DNA of 44,461 nt from Bacillota bacterium. Its GTDB lineage: Bacteria > Bacillota > Limnochordia > Limnochordales > ZCTH02-B6. Numbering within the stretch: the first letter of the stretch is position 1; each line of letters opens with the position of its first letter. The notes below the pieces were generated by a model. It was not told the origin of the DNA. It searched no databases and was given only the letters and a program-made list of their open reading frames with translations. Location: assembly GCA_017656145.1 (NCBI GenBank), contig JACDOI010000020.1, forward strand, positions 1 through 44,461, written 5' to 3'. A program made the translations under genes and the position numbers. Shown here piece after piece: positions 1-12,481 of this stretch.

Positions 1-141
1 GGGGCGGTGGGCGGGGGCGGTGGCGGGCGCCGCCTGCCCAACCACCCCCGGGCCCCCCCCCGCGCCCCCCCGGCGGGCGCCGGCTGGGCGGGACACCCTC
101 TCGAGGGCGTCCCGCAGCCTGTCTTCAGCACCATGTTGCGC

Positions 142-190
142 AAAGGAGGAAACGGCAGGCCGCAGCGCACCCGGCGCCTGCCCCCAGCAG
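142..190 (+). promoter_or_regulatory. dnaA ribosome binding site with intervening hairpin
   Basis: A strong Shine-Dalgarno AAAGGAGG lies at 142-149, but the dnaA ATG is at 191, 41 bases downstream, far too distant for direct use. Between them GGCAGGC (154-160) and GCCTGCC (176-182) are perfect 7-bp complements around a 15-base loop. If the hairpin forms, 4 bases remain before the stem and 8 after it, so the effective spacing is about 12. Immediately before the ATG there is only a weak purine tract. That the hairpin works as a spacing device is inference. Confidence 0.45.
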
Positions 191-1618
191 ATGAGCGAGC
201 ACCTGGCACCGATTTGGTCCGCGGCCGTCCTTCGGCTTGAGCAGGACCTCGAAGACAAGAGCTTTTCCGCGTGGATCCGTCAAGCCCGGCCGGTAGGCGT
301 GCACCGGGGCCGGCTTGTCGTCCAGATGCCCGACGCCTTCAGCCGAGACTGGGTGCACTTTCGCTACGGGCCCGCGCTCCGATCGGTGCTGCGGGAACTG
401 TCAGGGATGGAGCTCGATCTTCAATTCGTCCTTCCCTCCGGGGAACCGCCCGCGGAACATCATACCCCGCCGGACCCCTCGCGCTACCCTGTTTCGTTCG
501 ATCCGGCGAACCCGGCAGCGAACCCGGCCCCTCCAGCCCCGCAACCCCGCCGGCTGCCATCGCGCCGGGCCGACCCGCTTCAGGACGATTCCATGCCCCT
601 GAACCCCCGTTACACCTTCGACAGCTTCGTTGTCGGTTCTAGCAACCGCTTTGCCCACGCGGCTTGCCTGGCGGTGGCCGAAGCGCCCGCGGAAGCCTAC
701 AACCCGCTGTTCATCTACGGCGGCGTAGGCCTTGGCAAAACCCACCTCATGCAGGCCATCGCCCAGTACACCCGCGCCCATCATCACGAGCGCCGGGTCG
801 TGTACGTTTCGTCCGAAACGTTCACCAACGAACTGATCAACGCCCTGCAGCATAAGGCGATGCCGGCATTCCGGGCCAAGTACCGCTCCGTCGACATTCT
901 GCTCATCGACGACATCCAGTTCATCGCCGGCAAGGAAAGCACCCAAGAGGAGTTTTTCCACACGTTCAATGCGTTGTTTGAGGTCAACCGTCAAATCGTC
1001 ATCTCCAGCGACCGGCCGCCCCGGGAAATTCCTCATCTTGAAGAGCGGCTGCGTTCCCGGTTCGAGTGGGGCTTAGCCGCGGACATCCAACCGCCCGACT
1101 TCGAAACCCGAACGGCCATCATCCGGAAAAAGGCGGCCGACGAGCGCCTGAACGTCCCCCAGGAAGTGCTCCTCTATATCGCCCAGCAAGCTCAGTCCAA
1201 CATCCGCGAGCTGGAGGGCGCCCTCACCCGGGTGGTGGCGTACGCGCGCGCCTCGGGACGGCCGCTGACGGTGGAACTGGCCGCGGAAGCCCTAAAGGAT
1301 CTTTTGGCCGCGCAACAGCCCCAGCCGGTGTCCATATCGGCCATCCAGCAGTGCGTCGCCCGCCATTTTGGCCTGCGCCCGGCGGACCTGGTCTCCAAGA
1401 GCCGCTCCCGCAACGTGGCCTTCCCGCGCCAGATTGCCATGTACCTCGCGCGCACGATGACCGACGCGTCTTTGCCTGCCATCGGCGAGGAGTTCGGCGG
1501 CCGGGACCATACCACGGTCCTTCACGCCTATGAGAAGATCAAGGCTCGCCTGTCCACGGACCCCGCGCTGGCCGCCACGCTGAAGGAGCTGCAGGCGCAA
1601 GTCACGAATGGTGGATAA
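191..1618 (+). CDS. dnaA: Chromosomal replication initiator DnaA
   Basis: DnaA binds DnaA boxes at oriC and melts the origin in its ATP form. The 475-residue product has the family architecture: N-terminal domain I (about 1-80, starting MSEHLAPIW), a Pro-rich linker (about 83-135), the AAA+ domain with Walker A GGVGLGKT (177-184) and Walker B ILLIDD (236-241), and the C-terminal helix-turn-helix with the GGRDHTTVLHA signature. The open frame continues upstream to base 20, but that extension is low-complexity Pro/Ala/Arg sequence, and the ATG at 191 matches the usual N-terminus. No conventional ribosome binding site sits at this ATG (see 142-190). It is followed by a DnaA-box cluster and dnaN, the usual origin arrangement. 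Confidence 0.97.
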   Translation: MSEHLAPIWSAAVLRLEQDLEDKSFSAWIRQARPVGVHRGRLVVQMPDAFSRDWVHFRYGPALRSVLRELSGMELDLQFVLPSGEPPAEHHTPPDPSRYPVSFDPANPAANPAPPAPQPRRLPSRRADPLQDDSMPLNPRYTFDSFVVGSSNRFAHAACLAVAEAPAEAYNPLFIYGGVGLGKTHLMQAIAQYTRAHHHERRVVYVSSETFTNELINALQHKAMPAFRAKYRSVDILLIDDIQFIAGKESTQEEFFHTFNALFEVNRQIVISSDRPPREIPHLEERLRSRFEWGLAADIQPPDFETRTAIIRKKAADERLNVPQEVLLYIAQQAQSNIRELEGALTRVVAYARASGRPLTVELAAEALKDLLAAQQPQPVSISAIQQCVARHFGLRPADLVSKSRSRNVAFPRQIAMYLARTMTDASLPAIGEEFGGRDHTTVLHAYEKIKARLSTDPALAATLKELQAQVTNGG

Positions 1619-1856
1619 GTTTGTCCGCCCGCTGGGGATACGCTGTGGACACCGCCGCGCGAGAGCCGCCCGGCTCCGCCCTCCGGTGGATTGCCGGGGA
1701 CATTTCGCAACCGTCATCCACAGCGCGTCCCCATGCGGGAAGGCTGTCGTCCCGGGCTCAGCAGCGGTTATCCCCAGGATGCACAGCCCCTGCTGTTGCT
1801 GCGACAACCGAATAAATCTGATGGATAGGTAAGCAGTTCGAAGGAGTGTCGGGGCA
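1610..1856. other. Candidate oriC, DnaA-box cluster between dnaA and dnaN
   Basis: The dnaA-dnaN spacer holds several near-matches to the DnaA box TTATCCACA or its complement TGTGGATAA. One-mismatch sites are GGTGGATAA (1610-1618, overlapping the dnaA stop), TCATCCACA (1714-1722) and TTATCCCCA (1768-1776). Two-mismatch sites are TGGGGATAC (1633-1641) and TGTGGACAC (1644-1652). A relatively AT-rich patch (about 1805-1835) just before dnaN could be the unwinding element. Bacillota origins commonly sit beside dnaA. Calling this the origin is inference from the boxes and gene order. Confidence 0.6.
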
Positions 1857-2966
1857 ATGCAGTTCACCTGCGAGCGGGAAGTTTTGGTCCAAGCGGTTTC
1901 GGTTGTAGAACGGGCCGTGGCCACCCGGGACGCTATGAGCATCCTGACTGGAATTCTTATCGAGGCCCGGGCCGAGCGGCTTCGTCTCGTCGGCACAGAT
2001 CTCGAGCTGGGCATAGAGTGCACCGTGGACGCCCAGGTCGGCTCCGAGGGAACGGCGGTAGTCGATGCCCGGCTGCTCTCGCAGCTCATCCGCAAGCTGC
2101 CGGGAGACGAAGTCCAGGTCGAGACGGAGTCCGGTTCAGGAACGGCCGTGATCCGGTCGGGCCGCGCCGAGTTTTCGCTGCACACGCGGCCGGCGACCGA
2201 CTTCCCGCCGCTTTCGGGCCCCGAAGCGCCGGAACGGTGGCGGGTCGAGCAGCGCCTGTTGCGGGACATGATCCGGCAGACGGCTTTTGCCGCCGCGGTC
2301 GACGAGCACCGGGCGTTTCTCAACGGCGTGCTGTTTGAAGCTGAGGGGAATGCGCTGAGGCTTGTAGCCACCGACTCCAACCGGCTCGCGTACAGGGAGG
2401 GGGTACTCGAGGAGCCGATCTCGTCCCCCCGCAAGATCCTCGTCCCTGCTAGGGCCGCCCAGGAGGCTGCCCGCATGCTTTCGCCCGACGCCTCAGAGCC
2501 CGCGGAAATCGCGGCCGGGGACAATCAGGTGACCATTTCCGCGGGGAACGCCCGGCTTGTGTCGCGCCTTTTGGAAGGGCAGTTTCCCAACTACCGGCAG
2601 GTGTTGCCTCAGGCGCAGCCCATCCGGACTCGAATCGGCCGTCAGGAATTCCACGCCGCGGTAGAGCGGGCGGCGCTCTTGTCCCGCAAAGGTCCCGCGG
2701 TCGTTGTCGTGGCCGCCCGGCAGGGACTTCTCACCTTGAGCGCCCGGGAGGCGGACGTGGGCCGCTCGGAAGAAGCCATCGAGATCGTCCACGAGGGCGA
2801 GGACGGCGAAACCGCGTACCAGGCCAGGTTTCTCTTGGATGTGCTGCGGGTCATCGACAGCGACGAGGTGCGGCTTGAGTTTACCGAAGGCGACAAGCCC
2901 GGGGTCATCAAGCCCGCGGACCGGGAAGACTATTTGTGCCTCATCATGCCCGTGCGCCTCGGCTGA
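1857..2966 (+). CDS. dnaN: DNA polymerase III beta sliding clamp
   Basis: DnaN is the ring-shaped processivity clamp that tethers DNA polymerase III to DNA. The 369-residue product has the normal family length, beginning MQFTCEREVLVQAVSVVERAV and ending with the typical C-terminal segment YLCLIMPVRLG. The three repeated clamp folds are recognisable, including the central segment with ATDSNRLAYREG. The ATG at 1857 has an AAGGAG ribosome binding site with good spacing. recF follows after 34 bases, so the two are probably cotranscribed. The small S4-domain gene (yaaA/rlbA) that often separates dnaN and recF in Bacillota is missing. Confidence 0.97.
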   Translation: MQFTCEREVLVQAVSVVERAVATRDAMSILTGILIEARAERLRLVGTDLELGIECTVDAQVGSEGTAVVDARLLSQLIRKLPGDEVQVETESGSGTAVIRSGRAEFSLHTRPATDFPPLSGPEAPERWRVEQRLLRDMIRQTAFAAAVDEHRAFLNGVLFEAEGNALRLVATDSNRLAYREGVLEEPISSPRKILVPARAAQEAARMLSPDASEPAEIAAGDNQVTISAGNARLVSRLLEGQFPNYRQVLPQAQPIRTRIGRQEFHAAVERAALLSRKGPAVVVVAARQGLLTLSAREADVGRSEEAIEIVHEGEDGETAYQARFLLDVLRVIDSDEVRLEFTEGDKPGVIKPADREDYLCLIMPVRLG

Positions 2967-3000
2967 ACAGCCGGGAGCGGAGCAGGAGCCGGGCGGTCGG

Positions 3001-4161
3001 GTGAACATTCGGCGCCTTCTGCTAAGGGATTTTCGCAATTACGCTGAGCTGCTGCTGGAGCCCGCGGGCGGCCTGAACGTCCTCGTAGGGCCCAACGCGC
3101 AGGGGAAGACGAACCTGCTCGAGAGCGTTCTCGTGTTGGCCGTCGGCCGCTCTCCTCGGGCGGCCCGAGAAGACGAACTGATCCGCTGGGGACGCCAGGC
3201 GGCCTACATCGCAGCGGACATTTCCAGGGAGAACGGCACCGGGCGGCTCGAAACGATCATCGATCGGGCCGCGCCCCGCCGGGTGATATGGAACGGAAAT
3301 CCCCTAAGGCCCGGACAGGCTTTGGGGATCGTTAACGCGGTCAGTTTTTTCCCCGATGACCTGCATCTTGTGAAGGGGGCGCCGGCCGCCCGCCGGAGAC
3401 TTTTGGACGTTTTGCTTTGCCAGGCCGACGCTGTGTACCGCCGGCACCTGTCGCGCCTTGTAAGGGTGCTGAGGCAACGCAACGGCCAGCTGAAGGCGCT
3501 GAGGGGTCAAGGCGGTGGCCCGGCACTCCTTGATCCGTGGGATGAGCAGCTGTTGGCCGAGGGAGTACCGATCATGGTCCGCCGGGCCCGGGCGGTGCGG
3601 CGGCTGGGCGAACACGCGGCCCGGCTGCATGCCAGGATTTCGGCGGGCCGGGAACATTTGCAGCTTGCATACAGGCCTTTTTTCGAGCGCTACAGCCCGG
3701 ACGGCCCGCCCGCGCAAGCGCTGGGCGAGGGCACCTCGGCGCTGGAAGACCCCGGGGCGGTGGCCGAACGCTTCCGGGCTGAGCTCCGCATGCGTCGGCA
3801 CGAGGAAATCGCGCGGGGCGTGTCCCTCATCGGGCCGCATCGGGATGATGTGGCATTTCTCATCGGCGGCGCCGACGCCCGCACGTTCGCATCCCAGGGC
3901 CAGCAGCGGACCGCGGTGCTGGCCTGCAAGCTGGCCGAGCTTGCGTATCTGCAGGAGGAAACGGGCGAGGGACCGCTGTTGCTCTTGGACGACGTCTTGT
4001 CCGAACTGGACGAGGAAAGGCGGACCCAACTGCTCGAGGTGGCCAGGGAGGAGCAGGTCCAAGCGTTCCTGACGACCACTCGCGTTCAGCCATTGCCCGG
4101 CTCGCTGGCGGAGAGCGCCCGCATTTTCCGGGTTCAGGCGGGCACGGTCAGCGGGTTTTAG
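3001..4161 (+). CDS. recF: DNA replication and repair protein RecF
   Basis: RecF is an SMC/ABC-type ATPase that helps load RecA at single-strand gaps and stalled forks. The 386-residue protein starts VNIRRLLLRDFRNY, the usual RecF N-terminus, with Walker A GPNAQGKT (about 30-37), the signature segment SQGQQRT and Walker B LLLLDDVLSELD near the C-terminus. GTG at 3001 was chosen because the open frame upstream overlaps dnaN and does not resemble RecF; a GGAGC-type ribosome binding site precedes it. It lies between dnaN and gyrB, as in many Bacillota. Confidence 0.96.
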   Translation: MNIRRLLLRDFRNYAELLLEPAGGLNVLVGPNAQGKTNLLESVLVLAVGRSPRAAREDELIRWGRQAAYIAADISRENGTGRLETIIDRAAPRRVIWNGNPLRPGQALGIVNAVSFFPDDLHLVKGAPAARRRLLDVLLCQADAVYRRHLSRLVRVLRQRNGQLKALRGQGGGPALLDPWDEQLLAEGVPIMVRRARAVRRLGEHAARLHARISAGREHLQLAYRPFFERYSPDGPPAQALGEGTSALEDPGAVAERFRAELRMRRHEEIARGVSLIGPHRDDVAFLIGGADARTFASQGQQRTAVLACKLAELAYLQEETGEGPLLLLDDVLSELDEERRTQLLEVAREEQVQAFLTTTRVQPLPGSLAESARIFRVQAGTVSGF

Positions 4162-4181
4162 AGCCGGTACCGGCCGGTTCT
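4160..4181 (+). terminator. Terminator-like hairpin after recF
   Basis: AGAGCCGG (4160-4167) and CCGGTTCT (4174-4181) form an 8-bp stem with one G-U pair and a 6-base loop, directly at the recF stop. No T-run follows, so it is at best a weak or factor-dependent terminator ahead of the gyrB promoter. Confidence 0.3.
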
Positions 4182-4183
4182 GA

Positions 4184-7204
<3,021 letters not shown>

Positions 7205-7216
7205 GGAGACTACAAG

Positions 7217-9682
<2,466 letters not shown>

Positions 9683-9697
9683 TCCCAAACGTTTTGG

Positions 9698-9724
9698 CCC
9701 GCGCGGTCAAATGGATCGCGCGGG
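9698..9724 (+). terminator. Possible gyrA transcription-end hairpin
   Basis: CCCGCGCG (9698-9705) and CGCGCGGG (9717-9724) form a perfect 8-bp stem with an 11-base loop 15 bases after the gyrA stop. There is no T-tract after it, so termination efficiency is uncertain. The tRNA-Ala -35 element starts three bases further on. Confidence 0.4.
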
Positions 9725-9726
9725 AG

Positions 9727-9755
9727 TTGACGGCCCAGGGGCCCTGTGCTATCAT
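9727..9755 (+). promoter_or_regulatory. Sigma-A promoter for tRNA-Ala
   Basis: TTGACG (9727-9732) and TATCAT (9750-9755) are separated by exactly 17 bp, and a TG one base before the -10 adds an extended -10. The mature tRNA starts 16 bases after the -10. Confidence 0.8.
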
Positions 9756-9771
9756 CAACAGGCAGCCGGGA

Positions 9772-9847
9772 GGGGCCGTAGCTCAGCTGGGAGAGCGCCT
9801 GCTTTGCACGCAGGAGGTCGGCGGTTCGAGCCCGCTCGGCTCCACCA
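9772..9847 (+). tRNA. tRNA-Ala(UGC)
   Basis: This is a complete 76-base cloverleaf including the encoded CCA. The acceptor stem GGGGCCG pairs with CGGCTCC with one G-U. The D-arm is TAGCTCAGCTGGGAGAGC, the anticodon stem-loop is CCTGC-TTTGCAC-GCAGG with anticodon TGC, and the T-arm contains GGTTCGAGCC. It stands alone rather than inside an rRNA operon. Confidence 0.97.
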
Positions 9848-9952
9848 TCACGACGCCTTCCGGGATGTCGGACCGTTCCGGAAGGCCTTATTTGTCGGCG
9901 GCCGGAAGGAACAGCGACCGGCCGGCGGCGAACTGTCCTCCGGGTGAAGCCC

Positions 9953-10363
9953 ATGCCTGCCCCAAGCCGCGGCTCGCGGAAGATGTTGCGCTGGCTAGCC
10001 ATCTTCGCTGCGGCCGCCGGGGGCACCGGTGTGCTGATGTCGGTGCCGCCCTTTTCGTTGCTCCTATACCCGATTTACCCGTTGGTTCATCGCCTCCACG
10101 GCTGGCTGGGCCTGGCGGTGGCGGCACCGTTGCTGCTGGCGATTTTGGGCCACGGCCTGCCGGCTTGGCTGGCCAAAGGCTCGCCGGTCTGGATGCGGTC
10201 GGGCATCGTGTTTGCGGCCGGGTTCGCGGCCGCGCTCGCCTCAGGGCTCTACATGGGGCGGTCAGCCGTCGCCTCCCCGGCCATTTTGCTTGTGCACGTG
10301 GGAGGAGGACTCTTGGCGCTGGCCGGCGCCCTTATCCACGGTGCCGCCAGCCGCAAGCCGTAA
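9953..10363 (+). CDS. Small four-helix membrane protein of unknown function
   Basis: The 136-residue product is almost entirely hydrophobic, with about four membrane helices. His residues sit near the helix ends (VHRLHGWLGL, ILGHGLPAW, LLVHVGGGLLAL, LIHGAA). This layout resembles small cytochrome-b-like or DUF4405-like heme-binding bundles, but I cannot assign a family. The ATG at 9953 has GGTGA six bases upstream; GTG 9944 and ATG 9983 are alternatives. It lies between tRNA-Ala and a sulfurtransferase gene on the same strand, whose ribosome binding site begins 8 bases after this stop codon. Confidence 0.7.
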   Translation: MPAPSRGSRKMLRWLAIFAAAAGGTGVLMSVPPFSLLLYPIYPLVHRLHGWLGLAVAAPLLLAILGHGLPAWLAKGSPVWMRSGIVFAAGFAAALASGLYMGRSAVASPAILLVHVGGGLLALAGALIHGAASRKP

Positions 10364-10386
10364 ACGAGCGTGGGGAGGGAGCCGTC

Positions 10387-11250
10387 ATCCGTCCGGACAT
10401 CGATCCCATCGTTTCCGTCGATTGGCTCGCGTCTCGGCTGGGGCGCGACGACATTGTAGTGGCCGATTGCCGATTTGATCTCGCGGACCCTTCCGCGGGC
10501 CGGCGCGCGTACGACCGAAACCACATTCCTGGAGCGGTTTACTTCGATCTGGAAACCGACCTGTCAGGGCCTGCCGGCCAAGGCCGGGGGAGGCACCCGC
10601 TGCCTGACCTGGAGGAATTCGGCCTCAAATTGGGCAAGGCCGGCATCGGCGAGGGAGTCTGCGTCGTCTGCTACGACGACGGGGACGGAGCGATGGCCGC
10701 CCGGCTCTGGTGGATGCTTCGGTATCTCGGCCACGACGGTGCAGCCGTTTTGGACGGCGGCTACAAGGCTTGGCTCGGCTCGGGCCTGCCGGTGACGGCG
10801 GAGGTTCCCAAACCCCTTGCCCGGTCCTTCGTCCCCCGGCCCCGGCCCGAACTGGCGGCGACGATGGAGGAAGTCCGGGCCATGTCGGCCGCAGGCCGCG
10901 GGGTGCTCATCGATTGCCGAGCGCCCGAGCGCTACCGGGGCGAGGTCGAGCCGCTGGATCCGGTCGCGGGCCACATCCCCGGCGCCCGCAATCTCCCGTG
11001 GATGGACAATCTGGACCCGTCAGGCCGATTCCGGAGCCGGGATGAGCTGGTCCGCCGGTTCGAGCAGCTGGACGGGCAAGACCCGATCGTCTTGTATTGC
11101 GGATCCGGGGTGACGGCTTGCGTCAATTTGCTGGCTATGGCCCAAGCTGGGATCCGGGCCAAACCCAAGCTCTACGTGGGCGGCTTCAGCCAGTGGTGCT
11201 CGGTGCCGGAAAACGCTGTGGCGCGCGTTGACCCCCGCCGGTCGCTGTGA
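10387..11250 (+). CDS. Sulfurtransferase with two rhodanese domains, mercaptopyruvate type
   Basis: The enzyme would transfer sulfane sulfur from 3-mercaptopyruvate or thiosulfate to an acceptor. The product has about 288 residues: an N-terminal inactive rhodanese domain (VSVDWLASRLGRDDIVVADCRFDL onward) and a C-terminal catalytic one with the active-site loop CGSGVTA (Cys about 238). CGSGVTA is typical of mercaptopyruvate sulfurtransferases, whereas thiosulfate enzymes usually have CRKGVTA. No ATG, GTG or TTG lies in frame near the expected N-terminus. GGGGAGGG at 10372-10379 is 7 bases from an ATC at 10387, which fits the family start (IRPDIDPIVSVDWL). An AUC start or a sequence error is implied. 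The ArsR gene follows. Confidence 0.85.
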   Translation: MRPDIDPIVSVDWLASRLGRDDIVVADCRFDLADPSAGRRAYDRNHIPGAVYFDLETDLSGPAGQGRGRHPLPDLEEFGLKLGKAGIGEGVCVVCYDDGDGAMAARLWWMLRYLGHDGAAVLDGGYKAWLGSGLPVTAEVPKPLARSFVPRPRPELAATMEEVRAMSAAGRGVLIDCRAPERYRGEVEPLDPVAGHIPGARNLPWMDNLDPSGRFRSRDELVRRFEQLDGQDPIVLYCGSGVTACVNLLAMAQAGIRAKPKLYVGGFSQWCSVPENAVARVDPRRSL

Positions 11251-11290
11251 TACCTTAATATCGACGACCTTCATCGACAAATGTCGATGA
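11228..11290 (+). promoter_or_regulatory. arsR-type promoter region with palindromic operator
   Basis: TTGACC (11228-11233) is followed after 17 bp by a weak -10, TACCTT (11251-11256). Downstream lies a near-perfect palindrome, CATCGA-CAAATG-TCGATG (11272-11289), extended by a T/A pair on each side. The same arms with the same 6-base spacing recur at 11764-11781 before the FmdB-type gene. The repeat makes an operator for the adjacent ArsR-family protein likely; the sigma-A promoter itself is less certain. Confidence 0.65.
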
Positions 11291-11323
11291 GACGCGGGGA
11301 AATCCCGGCGGGGCGGGAGGCGG

Positions 11324-11719
11324 ATGGCGCGGTCATTGGCAGCCAATGAAGCGAAACATGGGGCTCAGGCGCGCACCAAGGGCCTTCCGGCCTTAGGACC
11401 GGGCGGACCCTGGGGAGCCGGTCTCACCGCGGAAACCGATCAGGAGCTGGCCGCGGCCGGCCGCGCCCTGGCTCATCCGATGCGCATCTACATCTTGCGC
11501 GCCTTGGGCCGGCAAGGGTCCTACTGCGGAGACCTGGCGGTCTGGCTTGGTTTGGCCCAATCCACCGTCTCCCATCACCTGCGCATCTTGCGGGAAGCGG
11601 GCCTCATCGAAGGCGTCCAGCAGGGCTCGGCTACATGCTACCGGATCAATCGGGAGCGTTGCCGGGCCGTCTGCCGGCTCGTGCGCGACGTTTTGGGCGA
11701 GGAGTTCGTCCAAGGCTGA
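11324..11719 (+). CDS. ArsR-family winged-helix transcriptional regulator
   Basis: ArsR/SmtB proteins are small dimeric repressors released by metals, metalloids or thiol oxidation. This 131-residue protein has an N-terminal tail of about 35 residues, then the family core: AHPMRIYILRALG, the recognition helix LAQSTVSHHLRILREAGLI and the wing EGVQQGSATCYRI. Cys residues occur in YCGDL (before the recognition helix), ATCYRI and ERCRAVC, so a thiol-based or metalloid sensor is plausible. The ligand cannot be read from sequence. The ATG at 11324 follows GGGAGG. Identical palindromes upstream of this gene and the next suggest autoregulation and a two-promoter regulon. The upstream sulfurtransferase hints at sulfur or metalloid stress. 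Confidence 0.92.
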   Translation: MARSLAANEAKHGAQARTKGLPALGPGGPWGAGLTAETDQELAAAGRALAHPMRIYILRALGRQGSYCGDLAVWLGLAQSTVSHHLRILREAGLIEGVQQGSATCYRINRERCRAVCRLVRDVLGEEFVQG

Positions 11720-11763
11720 GGGGCTGGCCGGACGGTGAACCGGGTCCTTGGACGCGCGGTTAT

Positions 11764-11781
11764 CATCGAGATTCGTCGATG
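11764..11781. promoter_or_regulatory. Second copy of the CATCGA-N6-TCGATG operator
   Basis: CATCGA (11764-11769), six bases, TCGATG (11776-11781) repeats the arms and spacing of the palindrome before the ArsR gene. It overlaps TATCAT (11761-11766), a possible -10, and lies about 80 bases before the FmdB-type gene. Confidence 0.65.
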
Positions 11782-11858
11782 GACGATGAATCGTTTGGAT
11801 GAATCGTTTGGCCGTTTCCGGGCTTCCCGGACGGCCGGCAAGGGAAGGATGGTCGGTT

Positions 11859-12050
11859 GTGCCGAGCTACGTGTTCCGCTGCCGCTCATGCGGACATGAG
11901 TTCGAAGTGCAGACCTCCTGGTCGGCCAAGGGGGACACCACATGCCCCCGGTGCGGCGGCCGGGAGCTGAAGGAATTGTTCGGCCGCTACCGCATCAACA
12001 CCGGCGCCAGTCAGCCGTCGACCGGCACCGGGTCCGGCGGGTTCACCTGA
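11859..12050 (+). CDS. FmdB-type zinc-ribbon protein
   Basis: This is a 63-residue protein of the FmdB/CxxC-CxxC putative regulatory family. It starts VPSYVFRCRSCGHEFEV, has a second pair CPRCGG, and ends with a flexible Ser/Thr/Gly tail. The two CxxC pairs would hold one zinc ion. The function of the family is poorly defined. GTG at 11859 has GGAAGGA nine bases upstream; an upstream ATG at 11799 in the same frame lacks a ribosome binding site and family similarity. The operator copy 5-prime of the gene ties it to the adjacent ArsR-type regulator. Confidence 0.85.
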   Translation: MPSYVFRCRSCGHEFEVQTSWSAKGDTTCPRCGGRELKELFGRYRINTGASQPSTGTGSGGFT

Positions 12051-12082
12051 GCTGGATGTTGACGGGGACCGGGGGTTCCCGA

Positions 12083-12481
12083 TCAAAAGAGATTGCGCAA
12101 AAGGAGCCGCTCCCGCTCGGGCAGCGACCGGAGGCGCTCTGCGGCCAGCCTAAGGGCTCGAACGGCCTCGATGTTTCGGGCGGCGATGAGCGTTTCCGTC
12201 TCTAGGAGCGCCTCGGTTACAAGGTCCAGGTGCTGATGATCGGCGTGGAGCGACAGCCCGGGGCGGGCTGCTTCCCACTCCCGCCGCACGTCGACCGCAA
12301 TGGAAGCCGCGGCGGACCAGTCGCCCGCGGCCAGGGCTCCTTCGGCCCGGCGCAGCTGCATCACGAGCGTTCGGGCCAGCGACTCCTGGGCCCGGATGAT
12401 CCCGTGCGCTCCTGCGACCAGCAAAACGGTAAGGATCCATAGGATCGCCATGGTCAGGCCGCTGACGGTAGAGCGCGTCAT
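12083..12481 (-). CDS. DUF4363-like membrane-anchored protein
   Basis: The 132-residue protein has one N-terminal membrane segment (MAILWILTVLLVAGAHGII) and a helical domain rich in Ala, Arg and Glu with a conserved-looking HADHQHLDLV element. It resembles the DUF4363 proteins that accompany DUF421/YetF-type genes in Bacillota. Its ATG overlaps the stop codon of the DUF421 gene (ATGA), so translation is coupled. The function is unknown; a periplasmic or cell-surface partner of the DUF421 protein is inference. Confidence 0.8.
   Translation of the reverse strand: MTRSTVSGLTMAILWILTVLLVAGAHGIIRAQESLARTLVMQLRRAEGALAAGDWSAAASIAVDVRREWEAARPGLSLHADHQHLDLVTEALLETETLIAARNIEAVRALRLAAERLRSLPERERLLLRNLF

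Noticed and set aside
1-190. Coding sequence or CRISPR-like repeat in the G/C homopolymer-rich first bases
   Set aside because: Only low-complexity G and C runs are present, with no repeats of constant spacing and no protein-like frame. It may be a sequence end artefact.
9694-10386. Long N-terminal extension of the sulfurtransferase frame across tRNA-Ala
   Set aside because: The frame is open only because of GC bias; it overlaps the tRNA and the membrane-protein gene and has no rhodanese similarity.
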